Assembly (NCBI GenBank): GCA_050789255.1
Contig: JBOZRQ010000049.1
Span: forward strand, 62,001-126,000
Source of the DNA: JBOZRQ01 sp050789255
GTDB lineage: Bacteria > Bacillota > Sulfobacillia > Symbiobacteriales > Symbiobacteriaceae
Direction of reading: 5' to 3'
Length of the DNA: 64,000 bases
In this document: in pieces, positions 31,644-39,809 of the stretch
Layout of the letters: each line of letters opens with the position of its first letter
Numbering within the stretch: the stretch's first letter is position 1
Made by a program: the position numbers and the translations under genes
Notes under the pieces: model-generated
What the model was told of the DNA's origin: nothing
The model's database searches: none
The model's input: the letters and a program-made list of their open reading frames with translations, nothing else

Positions 31644-33440
31644 CTAGGCACCCTTGAAGGTCGCCATGGCGCCCTTCAGGCGCTGGGCCTCCTTGTAGGT
31701 GCAGCGGTTGTGCACGGTCTGCAGGCCGTGGGCCACTGAGGCTGCAGCCGCCTCGTCGTTGATCACGCCCTCCTGCAGCCAGAAGATGCGGGGCTTGTGC
31801 TGCATCTCCTTGGCGTCCTCCAGGACCTCCATGGCGTACTGCGGCGCCCGGAAGACCTGCACCACGTCGATCGGGAAGGGAATGTCCTGCAGGCGCCGGT
31901 AGACCTTCTCGCCCAAGATGTAGTCGCCCTTCGGGCTGACCGGGACGATCTGGTAGCCCATGCGCTGCATTTTGCGGGAGACCCGGTAGCTCGGGCGGGC
32001 CGGGTTGTCCGACAGGCCCACCACGGCCAGGGTCTTGGCGCGGCGCTCGCCGTTCTCCGTCACAAAGCCGCTGTTCAGCACCCAACGAATGACGCCCTCA
32101 TCGTTGACGATGATCTCGCCGGCGCCCAGGCTCTCCTCCACCTCGGCGAGGCCGGTGGCCTCACGCAGGGCGTGGTCCAGGTCTGCGATCAGGTCCTGGG
32201 CGTTCTCGACGCCCACAGAGACCCGGATCAAGTCGTCGCCGACGCCGGCGGCCACCCGCTGCTCGGCGGTCAGCTGCTGGTGGGTGGTGCTGGCCGGATG
32301 GATCACCAGGCTCTTGGAGTCGCCCACGTTGGCCAGGTGGCTGAACAGCGACACGTTGTCGATGAACTTGGCGCCGGCCTCCAGGCCGCCCTTCACGCCA
32401 AAGACGAGCATGCCGCCGAAGCCGCCCTTGAGGTACTTCTCGGCCCGGGCGTAGGTGGGGTGGTTCGGCAGGCCGGGGTACTGAACCCAATCGACGGCGG
32501 GATGCTTCGCCAGGTACTGGGCGATGGCCATGGCGTTCTCGCTGTGCTGCCGCATGCGCAGGTGGACCGACTCCAGGCCCAGCAGCAGCAGGAAGGAGTT
32601 GAACGGGCTCTGGCAGGCGCCCAGGTCGCGCAGCATCTGCACGCGCACCTTGGTCATGAAGGCCAGGGTGCCAAAGTCGACGGCATAGCGGACGCCGTGG
32701 TAGCTGGAGTCAGGCTCGGTGAAACCCGGGAACTTCGGGCTGTTCCAGTCGAAGCGGCCGGAGTCGATCACCACGCCGCCCATGGCGGCGCCGTGCCCGC
32801 CCAGCCACTTGGTGGCCGAGTGGATCACCAGGTCGGCGCCCCACTCAATGGGCCGGCAGAGCACCGGGGTGCAGAAGGTGTTGTCGATGATCAGCGGGAC
32901 GCCGTTCTCGTGGGCGATCTTAGCGACCGCCTCAATGTCGAACACGTCCAGCCGGGGATTGCCAATGGTCTCGCCCACGACGGCACGGGTGCGCGGGGTG
33001 ATCGCCTTGCGGAAGTTCTCCGGGTCGGCGGGGTCCACAAAGCGCGTGGTGATGCCGTACTTGGGAAGCGTGGTCGCGAACAGGTTGTAGCTGCCGCCGT
33101 ACAGGCTGGAGGAGGCAACGACCTCGTCGCCGGCGTTGCAGATGCACATGATGGTCGCCACCAGCGCAGCGTGGCCGGAGGAGAAGGAGACGGCGCCCAC
33201 GCCGCCCTCCATCAGGGCGATGCGCTTCTCAAAGACATCCGTCGTGGGATTGCCGATCCGGGTGTAAATGTTGCCGGGCTCGTCCAGCGCAAACAGCTGC
33301 TGGGCGTGGTCGGTGTCGTGGAACACGTAGGCCGTGGTCTGGTAGATCGGCACGGCGCGGGCGCCGGTGGTCGGGTCCGGCGTCTGACCGCCATGGACAG
33401 CCAAGGTTTCAAGGTTGTAGCTCCGGCTGGGCTTCGACAC
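31644..33440 (-). CDS. O-acetylhomoserine sulfhydrylase fused to a CoA-binding domain
   Basis: The 598-residue protein has two parts. Residues 1 to about 430 form a Cys/Met-metabolism PLP enzyme of the MetY type (TLAVHGGQ near the start, SSSLYGGSYNLF, HSATKWLGGHG with the PLP lysine), which makes homocysteine from O-acetylhomoserine and sulfide. Residues about 460-590 form a YccU-like CoA-binding domain (LAVVGLSDNPARPSYRV, GYQIVPVSP, DVVQVFRAPQ, WLQEGVIND). The start is GTG 33440 with GGAGGGGGAG upstream. The frame is unbroken across the junction. Single-domain MetY proteins have about 425-440 residues, so the C-terminal domain is an addition and may regulate the enzyme through CoA or an acyl-CoA. 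Confidence 0.93.
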   Translation of the reverse strand: MSKPSRSYNLETLAVHGGQTPDPTTGARAVPIYQTTAYVFHDTDHAQQLFALDEPGNIYTRIGNPTTDVFEKRIALMEGGVGAVSFSSGHAALVATIMCICNAGDEVVASSSLYGGSYNLFATTLPKYGITTRFVDPADPENFRKAITPRTRAVVGETIGNPRLDVFDIEAVAKIAHENGVPLIIDNTFCTPVLCRPIEWGADLVIHSATKWLGGHGAAMGGVVIDSGRFDWNSPKFPGFTEPDSSYHGVRYAVDFGTLAFMTKVRVQMLRDLGACQSPFNSFLLLLGLESVHLRMRQHSENAMAIAQYLAKHPAVDWVQYPGLPNHPTYARAEKYLKGGFGGMLVFGVKGGLEAGAKFIDNVSLFSHLANVGDSKSLVIHPASTTHQQLTAEQRVAAGVGDDLIRVSVGVENAQDLIADLDHALREATGLAEVEESLGAGEIIVNDEGVIRWVLNSGFVTENGERRAKTLAVVGLSDNPARPSYRVSRKMQRMGYQIVPVSPKGDYILGEKVYRRLQDIPFPIDVVQVFRAPQYAMEVLEDAKEMQHKPRIFWLQEGVINDEAAAASVAHGLQTVHNRCTYKEAQRLKGAMATFKGA

Positions 33441-33510
33441 GGTGGCTCCCCCTCCTGGTATTACAATACGTTCATTATAAGAGCTCAGTGGGCAGGGCGA
33501 AAGACCCGAA

Positions 33511-33540
33511 ACGAGGCGCACCCTGCCGGTGCGCCTCGCT
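33511..33540 (-). terminator. Terminator after the PfkB gene
   Basis: An 11-bp perfect stem (CGAGGCGCACC with GGTGCGCCTCG) lies at the stop of the kinase gene with a short T run on the minus strand. Confidence 0.75.
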
Positions 33541-34416
33541 TCAAAAGGTGGGTCGTGCGCCCATCCGAGTAACGACCTTCGCTCCAAGGCGGTTCGCCTC
33601 CGCGGCGGCGCTCGTCGCATCCAGCCCGCGTCGCAGCCCAAGGATGAAGCACGCGCCCCAGGCATCGCCCGCCCCCGTGGTGTCCACCACCGGGGCGCCC
33701 GGCTCGGCGGGCTCTACCTGGGTGAGCTGCCCGTTCTGGCAAATCAGGGCGCCCTGGGCCCCAAGCTTCACAGCGACCAGCGGCACCTGCTCTCCCAGCT
33801 TCCGTGCGGCGGACGCCGCCGACGCACACCCGGTCAAAGCGAGCGCCTCGTCCAGGTTGGGTATAATCACCTGCACCCCGTCCGGCACGGTCAGGCCATG
33901 CCGGCGGATAAAGCCCGCGGAGGAAGGGTCGAAGGAGACGGGGATCTGCAGCTCCCTCGCCGCTGCCAGGGCGGCGTCGGCAGCCCGCCGGGTCGCCTCC
34001 CAGAAATAGGAGTACCCGGTCAGGTGCAACCAGCCTGCCTCGCGCAGCGCCTGTTCCGGGAGATCGGCAGCGTCCAGGTAGTGGTTGGCGCCCCGGGGCA
34101 CCATCATGTGGCGCTGAGGCCCCTCTGCAAACAAGACCAGCACCGCGGTGGGGTGAACGCTGTCCAGCACCACATGCGCTTGGACACCCTCCTTGCGGAG
34201 ATCCTCCACCAGAGCCCGCCCGATCAGGTCATCGCCCACCCGGGAGGCAAAGCTGACCGCCCCGCCCAGGCGCGCCGTCCACACAGCGAAGTTGGCAGCG
34301 GACCCGCCCGGCGCCGAGAAGACCTCCCCCGGCGTGTCCGTGTCTCGGTCCAGACTGCTCTCCACACGGGCCACCACATCAAAGACAAGGTCACCAAAGG
34401 TAAACAGAGGCCTCAA
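33541..34416 (-). CDS. PfkB-family sugar kinase
   Basis: The 291-residue protein has the N-terminal PfkB block (PGGSAANFAVWTARLGG) and the C-terminal signature DTTGAGDAWGACF, containing the catalytic Asp and anion hole. It phosphorylates a sugar such as fructose, ribose or 2-keto-3-deoxygluconate; the substrate is not fixed. I use TTG 34416 because GGAGG lies ten bases upstream; a GTG at 34428 abuts that site. The neighbour upstream is fructose-bisphosphate aldolase, which suggests a role in sugar catabolism. Confidence 0.88.
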   Translation of the reverse strand: MRPLFTFGDLVFDVVARVESSLDRDTDTPGEVFSAPGGSAANFAVWTARLGGAVSFASRVGDDLIGRALVEDLRKEGVQAHVVLDSVHPTAVLVLFAEGPQRHMMVPRGANHYLDAADLPEQALREAGWLHLTGYSYFWEATRRAADAALAAARELQIPVSFDPSSAGFIRRHGLTVPDGVQVIIPNLDEALALTGCASAASAARKLGEQVPLVAVKLGAQGALICQNGQLTQVEPAEPGAPVVDTTGAGDAWGACFILGLRRGLDATSAAAEANRLGAKVVTRMGARPTF

Positions 34417-34440
34417 TTGCGCCAGCACCTCCAGATGACA

Positions 34441-34471
34441 AAGGGAGCGCCGGCCTGAACCGGCGCCCCCT
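34441..34471 (-). terminator. Terminator after the aldolase gene
   Basis: A stem of about ten pairs (GGAGCGCCGG with CCGGCGCCCC, one mismatch) lies between the aldolase stop and the PfkB start, so the kinase may be read only partly from the aldolase promoter. Confidence 0.7.
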
Positions 34472-34476
34472 TCAGT

Positions 34477-35331
34477 TTAAGCTTTTCCGACCGAACCAAA
34501 CAGGGTCATCTTCACCTTGAGCTTCTCCTTGAGCACGTTCTTCGCCGGCCCCAGGATCTTGCGGGGATCGATCTCGCCGGGCTTGGCGGCCAGCTGGGTG
34601 CGAACCTCGCCGAGGAACGCCTCACGGAGTTCGGTATCGATGTTCACCTTGCGAATGCCTAGCTGGATGCCCTTGCGCACGTCCTCCTCGGGGACGCCGG
34701 AGCCCCCGTGCATGACGAGGTAAGCGCCGGTGCGCCGGTGCACCTCGTCGATGCGGTCCAGGGCCAGCTTGGGCGGCAGCTTGTAGTGGCCGTGGGCCGT
34801 GCCGAAGGCCATAGCCAGGGCGTCGACCCCGGTGGCCTCAAAAAACTCGATCGCATCTTCTACCGGGGTGAGCATGGCGTCGCGCTCGTCGACCGCGATG
34901 TCATCTTCCACACCGCCGATTTTGCCGATTTCGCCTTCCACGGAGACGCCGACCGCGTGGGCGACCTTCACGATCTCCTTGGTGCGGGCGATATTCTCCG
35001 CCTTGGGCCACTGAGAGCCGTCAAACATGACCGAGGTGAACCCAGCCCGAATGCAGGCAATGACCGTGTTGTAATCCGTGCCGTGGTCCAGGTGGAGGGC
35101 CACGGGGACCGAGGCGGCGTCGGCGGCCAGCTTGGCAAGCCCGACCACGTAGTGCAGGCCGGCATACTTAATGGCCCCCTGACTCGCCTGGATAATGACG
35201 GGCGAGCGGAGTTCGTCCGCAGCTTCTACAATGGCCTGCACGATCTCCATGTTATTGCAGTTGAAGGCGCCAACGGCATAGGACCCCTTCTCGGCGGCGT
35301 CCAACAGCGTTTTCAGCGGTACCAGCGGCAT
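34477..35331 (-). CDS. fba: Class II fructose-bisphosphate aldolase
   Basis: The 284-residue enzyme has the zinc ligands and catalytic loop of class II aldolases: LHLDHG (catalytic Asp, zinc His), VEGEIGKIGG, GTAHGHYK (His) and MHGGSGVP (His). It cleaves fructose 1,6-bisphosphate in glycolysis and may act on tagatose bisphosphate. The ATG has GGAGGGG upstream. It is followed by a terminator and the PfkB kinase. Confidence 0.93.
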   Translation of the reverse strand: MPLVPLKTLLDAAEKGSYAVGAFNCNNMEIVQAIVEAADELRSPVIIQASQGAIKYAGLHYVVGLAKLAADAASVPVALHLDHGTDYNTVIACIRAGFTSVMFDGSQWPKAENIARTKEIVKVAHAVGVSVEGEIGKIGGVEDDIAVDERDAMLTPVEDAIEFFEATGVDALAMAFGTAHGHYKLPPKLALDRIDEVHRRTGAYLVMHGGSGVPEEDVRKGIQLGIRKVNIDTELREAFLGEVRTQLAAKPGEIDPRKILGPAKNVLKEKLKVKMTLFGSVGKA

Positions 35332-35469
35332 GGTGACCCCTCCGTTTTGGCGCCGGACGGCGCCTGTGCTTCCACGAGGAAAGTTATGCTCGCAGGGACG
35401 GAATTCCTTGCCAAGAGAACATCAATTTCTTCATGGTCCCCGATAGACAAAGCTTATTTACGTACGCAT

Positions 35470-35503
35470 AGGACAAAAAACGACCGGGGCCCTACGCCCC
35501 GGT
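35470..35503 (-). terminator. Terminator overlapping the PilZ gene end
   Basis: A 10-bp perfect stem (CGACCGGGGC with GCCCCGGTCG) followed on the minus strand by TTTTTT; the stop codon of the PilZ gene lies in the stem. Confidence 0.88.
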
Positions 35504-35875
35504 CGACCGATGCCGTGTTACCTGAAGGCGACCCAGAACACTGATCAGGGCGCCCCGCTGGTTTTCATCCACGTCGATGAAGCGTACGCCATACTCAAAC
35601 TTCTTGAGGTCGTCGATCTTGCGCATGAAGGTGCCCCGGAACTCAAACCGGGAGCCCATCAACTCGAAGTCGAATACGGCAATGACCCCTCGCCGGATCG
35701 GGAGATCCTCCTGACACACGACGCAGAGCCCGCTCCCGCTGGCGTCGATAATCGCGACAGATTTGGGGTCGGTAGTAATCGGGCGCTGACCCACCTCAAT
35801 GATTTTCATGTTCCCTGGATGGTTCGGCAGCGGAATCCGGAAGAAATCTCGTTGATTAAGAGACTGTTGCAACAC
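35492..35875 (-). CDS. PilZ-domain protein
   Basis: The 127-residue product has the c-di-GMP binding motif QRDFFR (RxxxR) and IDASGSGL (D/NxSxxG), 20-30 residues apart as in PilZ domains, then the beta-barrel strands ending FEYGVRFIDVDE. It should bind cyclic di-GMP and act on a partner. The start is GTG 35875 with GGGGGGAAA upstream; a long upstream extension has no domain. No diguanylate cyclase is in the window. Confidence 0.82.
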   Translation of the reverse strand: MLQQSLNQRDFFRIPLPNHPGNMKIIEVGQRPITTDPKSVAIIDASGSGLCVVCQEDLPIRRGVIAVFDFELMGSRFEFRGTFMRKIDDLKKFEYGVRFIDVDENQRGALISVLGRLQVTRHRSTGA

Positions 35876-36113
35876 ACGTTTCCCCCCGCCTACTGGGAAA
35901 GTTTCATTCACGACGATTAACGGGCGACAGAAGCAGCATAAGGGATCGTTTCTGTGACTAGATTCGGTTTTCCTTCTCTCGGTATGTTTAGATCCTATAA
36001 AGTAATATTGGTTGGTGGAATATTTGAAATCATGGATAGGGTGGGCCAGCCGTAACCAAACGAACGGTGCCGACGTTATGACAGTGACAGAATGTCGTGG
36101 AGGGATTCCCATC

Positions 36114-38039
36114 ATGCGCCGCCTGCTGGCTTCCGCCCTGCTGGTTCTGACGCTCGCCGCCCCGGTGAGTGCAGCGGAGCCGCCCCGAATCGTCATTGAT
36201 AACACCTACTTGTCCATTCCCTCGGAACAGGCCCCCTTCATTGAGTCCGGCCGCACCATGGTCCCCATGCGGGCCATGTTCGAGGCCCTGGGCGCCGACG
36301 TCAGCTGGAACCAGGCAACCCAGACCGTCACCGCCGTCAAGGGAGAGACGTCCGTCACGCTCCAAATCGGATCAGACACGGCCGCCGTGAGCGGCAAGGC
36401 CGTTCACCTCGACCAGCCCGCTGCGCTGGTAAACGACCGGACCTTTGTGCCCCTGCGCTTTGTGAGCGAGGCCTTGGACGCTCAGGTGACCTGGCTGGAG
36501 GAGCGCCGGACCGTGGCCATCACGACCCGCCCCGTGGCCGAGGGGCCTGTGCCGTTTCGCGCCACGTCTGCGCCGGGCGCCCTGCAGCGCCTTTCGCTGG
36601 CACCGGGCGCGGCGGTTATCGCCGAGGGCGACTCAATCTATTTCCTGAACCTGGAGACCGGGGCGATTGAGGGCTGGGCGGTTCCCGGCGCCCAGCGAAA
36701 TACCGTGGGGTACGGCGCCTCGGCCGACGGCCGCCTGGTGATCGCCAGCTCCGCCGACACCGGCTGGGTGGTCGACCGCACCAGCGGCGCCATCCACCAG
36801 TGGGACCGGTACCAGCAAGACTTGGTAGCCGCCAACGCCACATACCTGCTCTTCGAGGAGACCCGCCCCGATCCCGGCACGGTCTACGGCTACGATGCCG
36901 CCCACGGGATCATCTCCGGTCATTTGCGGGGCAGCGGCCGGTACACGGTCGTGCGGACGGAGAACCTGGAGCCCGTGAACAGCTTCACCCTGCCCGGTGT
37001 CACCGGCGGGATCACGGAGCCGGACGGCGCCCTCTTCTCGCCCGATGGGTCCAGGATCTTCCTCTCGCGGGATGACCAGAGCTATCTGGTAGACGCCGCT
37101 TCCGGCAGGCAACTGCAGGTCCTCGGCAGCGGCCGGTTCATGCCGGTCAAGGGCGGAACCGAGGTGGTGGGCATCTTCGAGACGCCTCGGGACAAGCGGG
37201 TCCGCCGGCTGAACTGGCAGGGTGATATCCTGGCCGAGGCGACCATTGAGGCGCAGTTCATCAAGGTCTCGCCCGACGGTGAATGGGTGGCCTGGGAGGT
37301 CGTCATGGCGGATTTCACCCCCACCGTCTTCTATGCCAGGCTCTCCGAGGCCCACAACCCCAACCGGGCCCTGGGCGCCAGCATGTGCTACGGTTCGGTT
37401 GGCCTGGGCGGGAACCGCTGGCTCGGGGATGGTCTCGTGGTCTTCACCAAGCAGGGAATGCGCATCCTGACCCGTGACGGGCAGGCGGTGGAAACCCCGG
37501 CCTTGAGCAATGCACAGCGCCTGGACCTGGTGCCCGGCCCGGGCAGCGACGACCGACTCAGCTTCCGTCAGTGGGATGAGCGCGGCTACTTCGTGGGCGC
37601 CCGGGACGCGGGCGGCAACGTATTGGCGCAGGTCTCCATCAAGAGTGCCGACGGCTCGCTCCTCCCGCACAGAGCCTTCGATCTCTGGGGCGCCACCGCT
37701 GATGAGATCCGCTTTGCAGTTCGGACCCACTACGGCAGCGGCGGCCCCTGCGGCGACTACGCCATGCCCCTGCCGGTCAAGGTGGAGAAGGCCGGCACCT
37801 TCGACTGGCACCTGAAGCTCCAGGTCACGGGCACCGGCAGCTGCTTGAACGTGCGCACCGAGCCCTCCCTGAGCGCACCGGCGGTCACCTGCCTGAAGGA
37901 CGGCACGGTGATCGATTTGGGCAACGACGCCGCCTGGAATACCCAGCCCAGCTTCATCCATAACCATGACGGGCAGTGGTTCCACCTCGACGACGGCTGG
38001 ATCCTGGTGTCGTCGGGCTACGTCCAATTCGCCGAGTAA
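36114..38039 (+). CDS. Large exported protein: copper-amine-oxidase N domain, beta-propeller-like region, SH3b
   Basis: The 641-residue product has a signal peptide (cleavage after VSA), a copper amine oxidase N-terminal-like domain (about residues 25-140; FIESGRTMVPMRAMFEALGAD and TFVPLRFVSEALDAQVTW), a long beta-rich region with repeating blades (LFSPDGSRIFLSRDD, ISPDGEWV-like units) and a C-terminal SH3b domain (LNVRTEPSLSAPAVTCLKDG). It is probably a wall-bound sensor or structural protein. GGAGGG precedes the ATG with slightly long spacing. Confidence 0.88.
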   Translation: MRRLLASALLVLTLAAPVSAAEPPRIVIDNTYLSIPSEQAPFIESGRTMVPMRAMFEALGADVSWNQATQTVTAVKGETSVTLQIGSDTAAVSGKAVHLDQPAALVNDRTFVPLRFVSEALDAQVTWLEERRTVAITTRPVAEGPVPFRATSAPGALQRLSLAPGAAVIAEGDSIYFLNLETGAIEGWAVPGAQRNTVGYGASADGRLVIASSADTGWVVDRTSGAIHQWDRYQQDLVAANATYLLFEETRPDPGTVYGYDAAHGIISGHLRGSGRYTVVRTENLEPVNSFTLPGVTGGITEPDGALFSPDGSRIFLSRDDQSYLVDAASGRQLQVLGSGRFMPVKGGTEVVGIFETPRDKRVRRLNWQGDILAEATIEAQFIKVSPDGEWVAWEVVMADFTPTVFYARLSEAHNPNRALGASMCYGSVGLGGNRWLGDGLVVFTKQGMRILTRDGQAVETPALSNAQRLDLVPGPGSDDRLSFRQWDERGYFVGARDAGGNVLAQVSIKSADGSLLPHRAFDLWGATADEIRFAVRTHYGSGGPCGDYAMPLPVKVEKAGTFDWHLKLQVTGTGSCLNVRTEPSLSAPAVTCLKDGTVIDLGNDAAWNTQPSFIHNHDGQWFHLDDGWILVSSGYVQFAE

Positions 38040-38045
38040 AACAGC

Positions 38046-38079
38046 GGAGCCGCTGCGAGGATGTCGCAGCGGCTCTTCT
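38046..38079. terminator. Bidirectional terminator
   Basis: An 11-bp perfect stem (38048-38058 with 38064-38074) between the convergent surface-protein gene and ilvB. Confidence 0.85.
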
Positions 38080-38082
38080 CAT

Positions 38083-39789
38083 TTAGCTCTTCATGATCGC
38101 TTCCACGTTGGCGCCGCCCGGCGGCACGATCGGGAAAACATTCTCCTCCGACTCGCAGCGGAAGTCGATGAAGACCGGCCCCTCGTGGTCCCGGGCCTCC
38201 TGCAGGGCGGCCTCGACGTCGCCGAGGCGGTCCACCCGCATCCCCTTGATGCCGTAGGCGTTGGCCAGCATCACGAAGTCCGGCATGCCCGGGCGCAGGT
38301 CGACCTCCTTGTAGCGGCCCTTGTAGAACATCTCCTGCCACTGGCGGACCATGCCCAGGTAGCCGTTATTCAGAAGGATCACCTTCACCGGCAGGCGCTC
38401 GGCGGCGATGGTGCCCAGCTCCTGAATGCACATCTGGATCGAGCCGTCGCCCGACACGCAGATCACGTCCTTGCCGGGGTGCGCCACGGCGGCGCCCATG
38501 GCGGCCGGCAGGCCGAAGCCCATGGTGCCCAGTCCGCAGGAGGAGATCCAGGTCCGGGGCTGCGTGCGGGTCAGGTAGTGGGCAGACCACATCTGGTGCT
38601 GGCCCACGTCGGTGGTAACGATGGTGTCAGGCCCGAAGATCTTGTCCACGGCCTGGAGTACCTGCTGGGGCTTGGGATGGCCGTCGGGATCGGTGGCGAC
38701 CACCTCGCCCTTGCGCAGGCCCCAGAGCGGGAACTGATCGTGCCAGGCCCTGGCCTGGGCCAGCCACTCGCCCGGCTCCACCCGCCAGTCGCTCAGCGCT
38801 TCGTTCAGCTGCCGGAGCACTGCGGCGCAGTCGCCCACGATCGGGATGTGGCTCACGAGGTTCTTGGAGATCTCAGCGGGGTCCACATCCACATGGATGA
38901 TCTTGGCCTTGGGGGCGAACTTGGCCGTCAGGCCCGTCACCCGGTCGTCGAAGCGCATGCCGATCGCTAGCAACAGGTCGGCGTTGGCCACGGACCGATT
39001 GGCGGCGAAGGTGCCGTGCATGCCGAGCAGGCCGAAGGACTGCGGGTGGGTCATGGGGAAGCCGTCGAGCCCCATCAGGGTATGGACCACGGGCGCCGCC
39101 AGGCGCTCAGCCAGCTCCCGGAAGGGCCCCGCTGCCTCGGCGGAGTGGACCACGCCGCCGCCGCAGATCAGCACCGGATGCTGAGCCTCCCTGATCGCCT
39201 CGGCCGCCTTCTCCACCTGGCGGTTGTTGCCCGCCGTGGTGGGGTTGTATCCGCGCAGGCGGACCTGCTTGGGGTAGACGTACGGAATCTTCATGTTGCT
39301 GACATCCTTGGGGACGTCGATCAGGACCGGACCGGGGCGCCCGGTGCGGGCGATATGGAAGGCCTCCTTCACCACCCGCAGGAGGTCTCCGGGTTCGGTC
39401 ACCATATAGTTGTGCTTGGTCACTGGCATGGTAATGCCGGTCACGTCGGCCTCCTGGAACCCATCGCGCCCGATCAGAGGGCGGATAACCTGGCCAGTAA
39501 TGGCCACAATTGGTGTCGAGTCCATCATGGCGTCGCACAGGCCGGTTACGAGGTTCGTCGCACCCGGGCCAGAGGTGGCCAAAACGACTCCGACCTTGCC
39601 CGTGGAGCGGGCATAGCCCTGCGCCGCATGGATGGCGCCCTGCTCGTGGCGGGTCAGCACATGGCGGATCGGGCTGTCGTAGAGCGCATCATAAATGTAG
39701 AGATTGGCGCCTCCGGGGTAGCCGAAGATCACGTCGACTCCCTCTTCCTGCAGCGCCTTGAGCAAGGCTGCCGCGGCTTGCATCTCCAT
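38083..39789 (-). CDS. ilvB: Acetolactate synthase, large (catalytic) subunit
   Basis: The 568-residue ThDP enzyme has GYPGGANLYIYDAL (with the catalytic Glu following in HEQGAIHAAQGYAR), the FAD-binding middle domain and the ThDP/Mg motif GDGSIQMCIQELGTIAAERLPVKVILLNN. It condenses pyruvate to acetolactate, the first common step of Val and Leu synthesis. The start is ATG 39789 with AAGGAGG ten bases upstream; an ATG at 39810 lies before that site. It is the last gene of the operon, far from its small subunit ilvN at the start. Confidence 0.95.
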   Translation of the reverse strand: MEMQAAAALLKALQEEGVDVIFGYPGGANLYIYDALYDSPIRHVLTRHEQGAIHAAQGYARSTGKVGVVLATSGPGATNLVTGLCDAMMDSTPIVAITGQVIRPLIGRDGFQEADVTGITMPVTKHNYMVTEPGDLLRVVKEAFHIARTGRPGPVLIDVPKDVSNMKIPYVYPKQVRLRGYNPTTAGNNRQVEKAAEAIREAQHPVLICGGGVVHSAEAAGPFRELAERLAAPVVHTLMGLDGFPMTHPQSFGLLGMHGTFAANRSVANADLLLAIGMRFDDRVTGLTAKFAPKAKIIHVDVDPAEISKNLVSHIPIVGDCAAVLRQLNEALSDWRVEPGEWLAQARAWHDQFPLWGLRKGEVVATDPDGHPKPQQVLQAVDKIFGPDTIVTTDVGQHQMWSAHYLTRTQPRTWISSCGLGTMGFGLPAAMGAAVAHPGKDVICVSGDGSIQMCIQELGTIAAERLPVKVILLNNGYLGMVRQWQEMFYKGRYKEVDLRPGMPDFVMLANAYGIKGMRVDRLGDVEAALQEARDHEGPVFIDFRCESEENVFPIVPPGGANVEAIMKS

Positions 39790-39809
39790 GTGAACTTCGG
39801 CCTCCTTCA

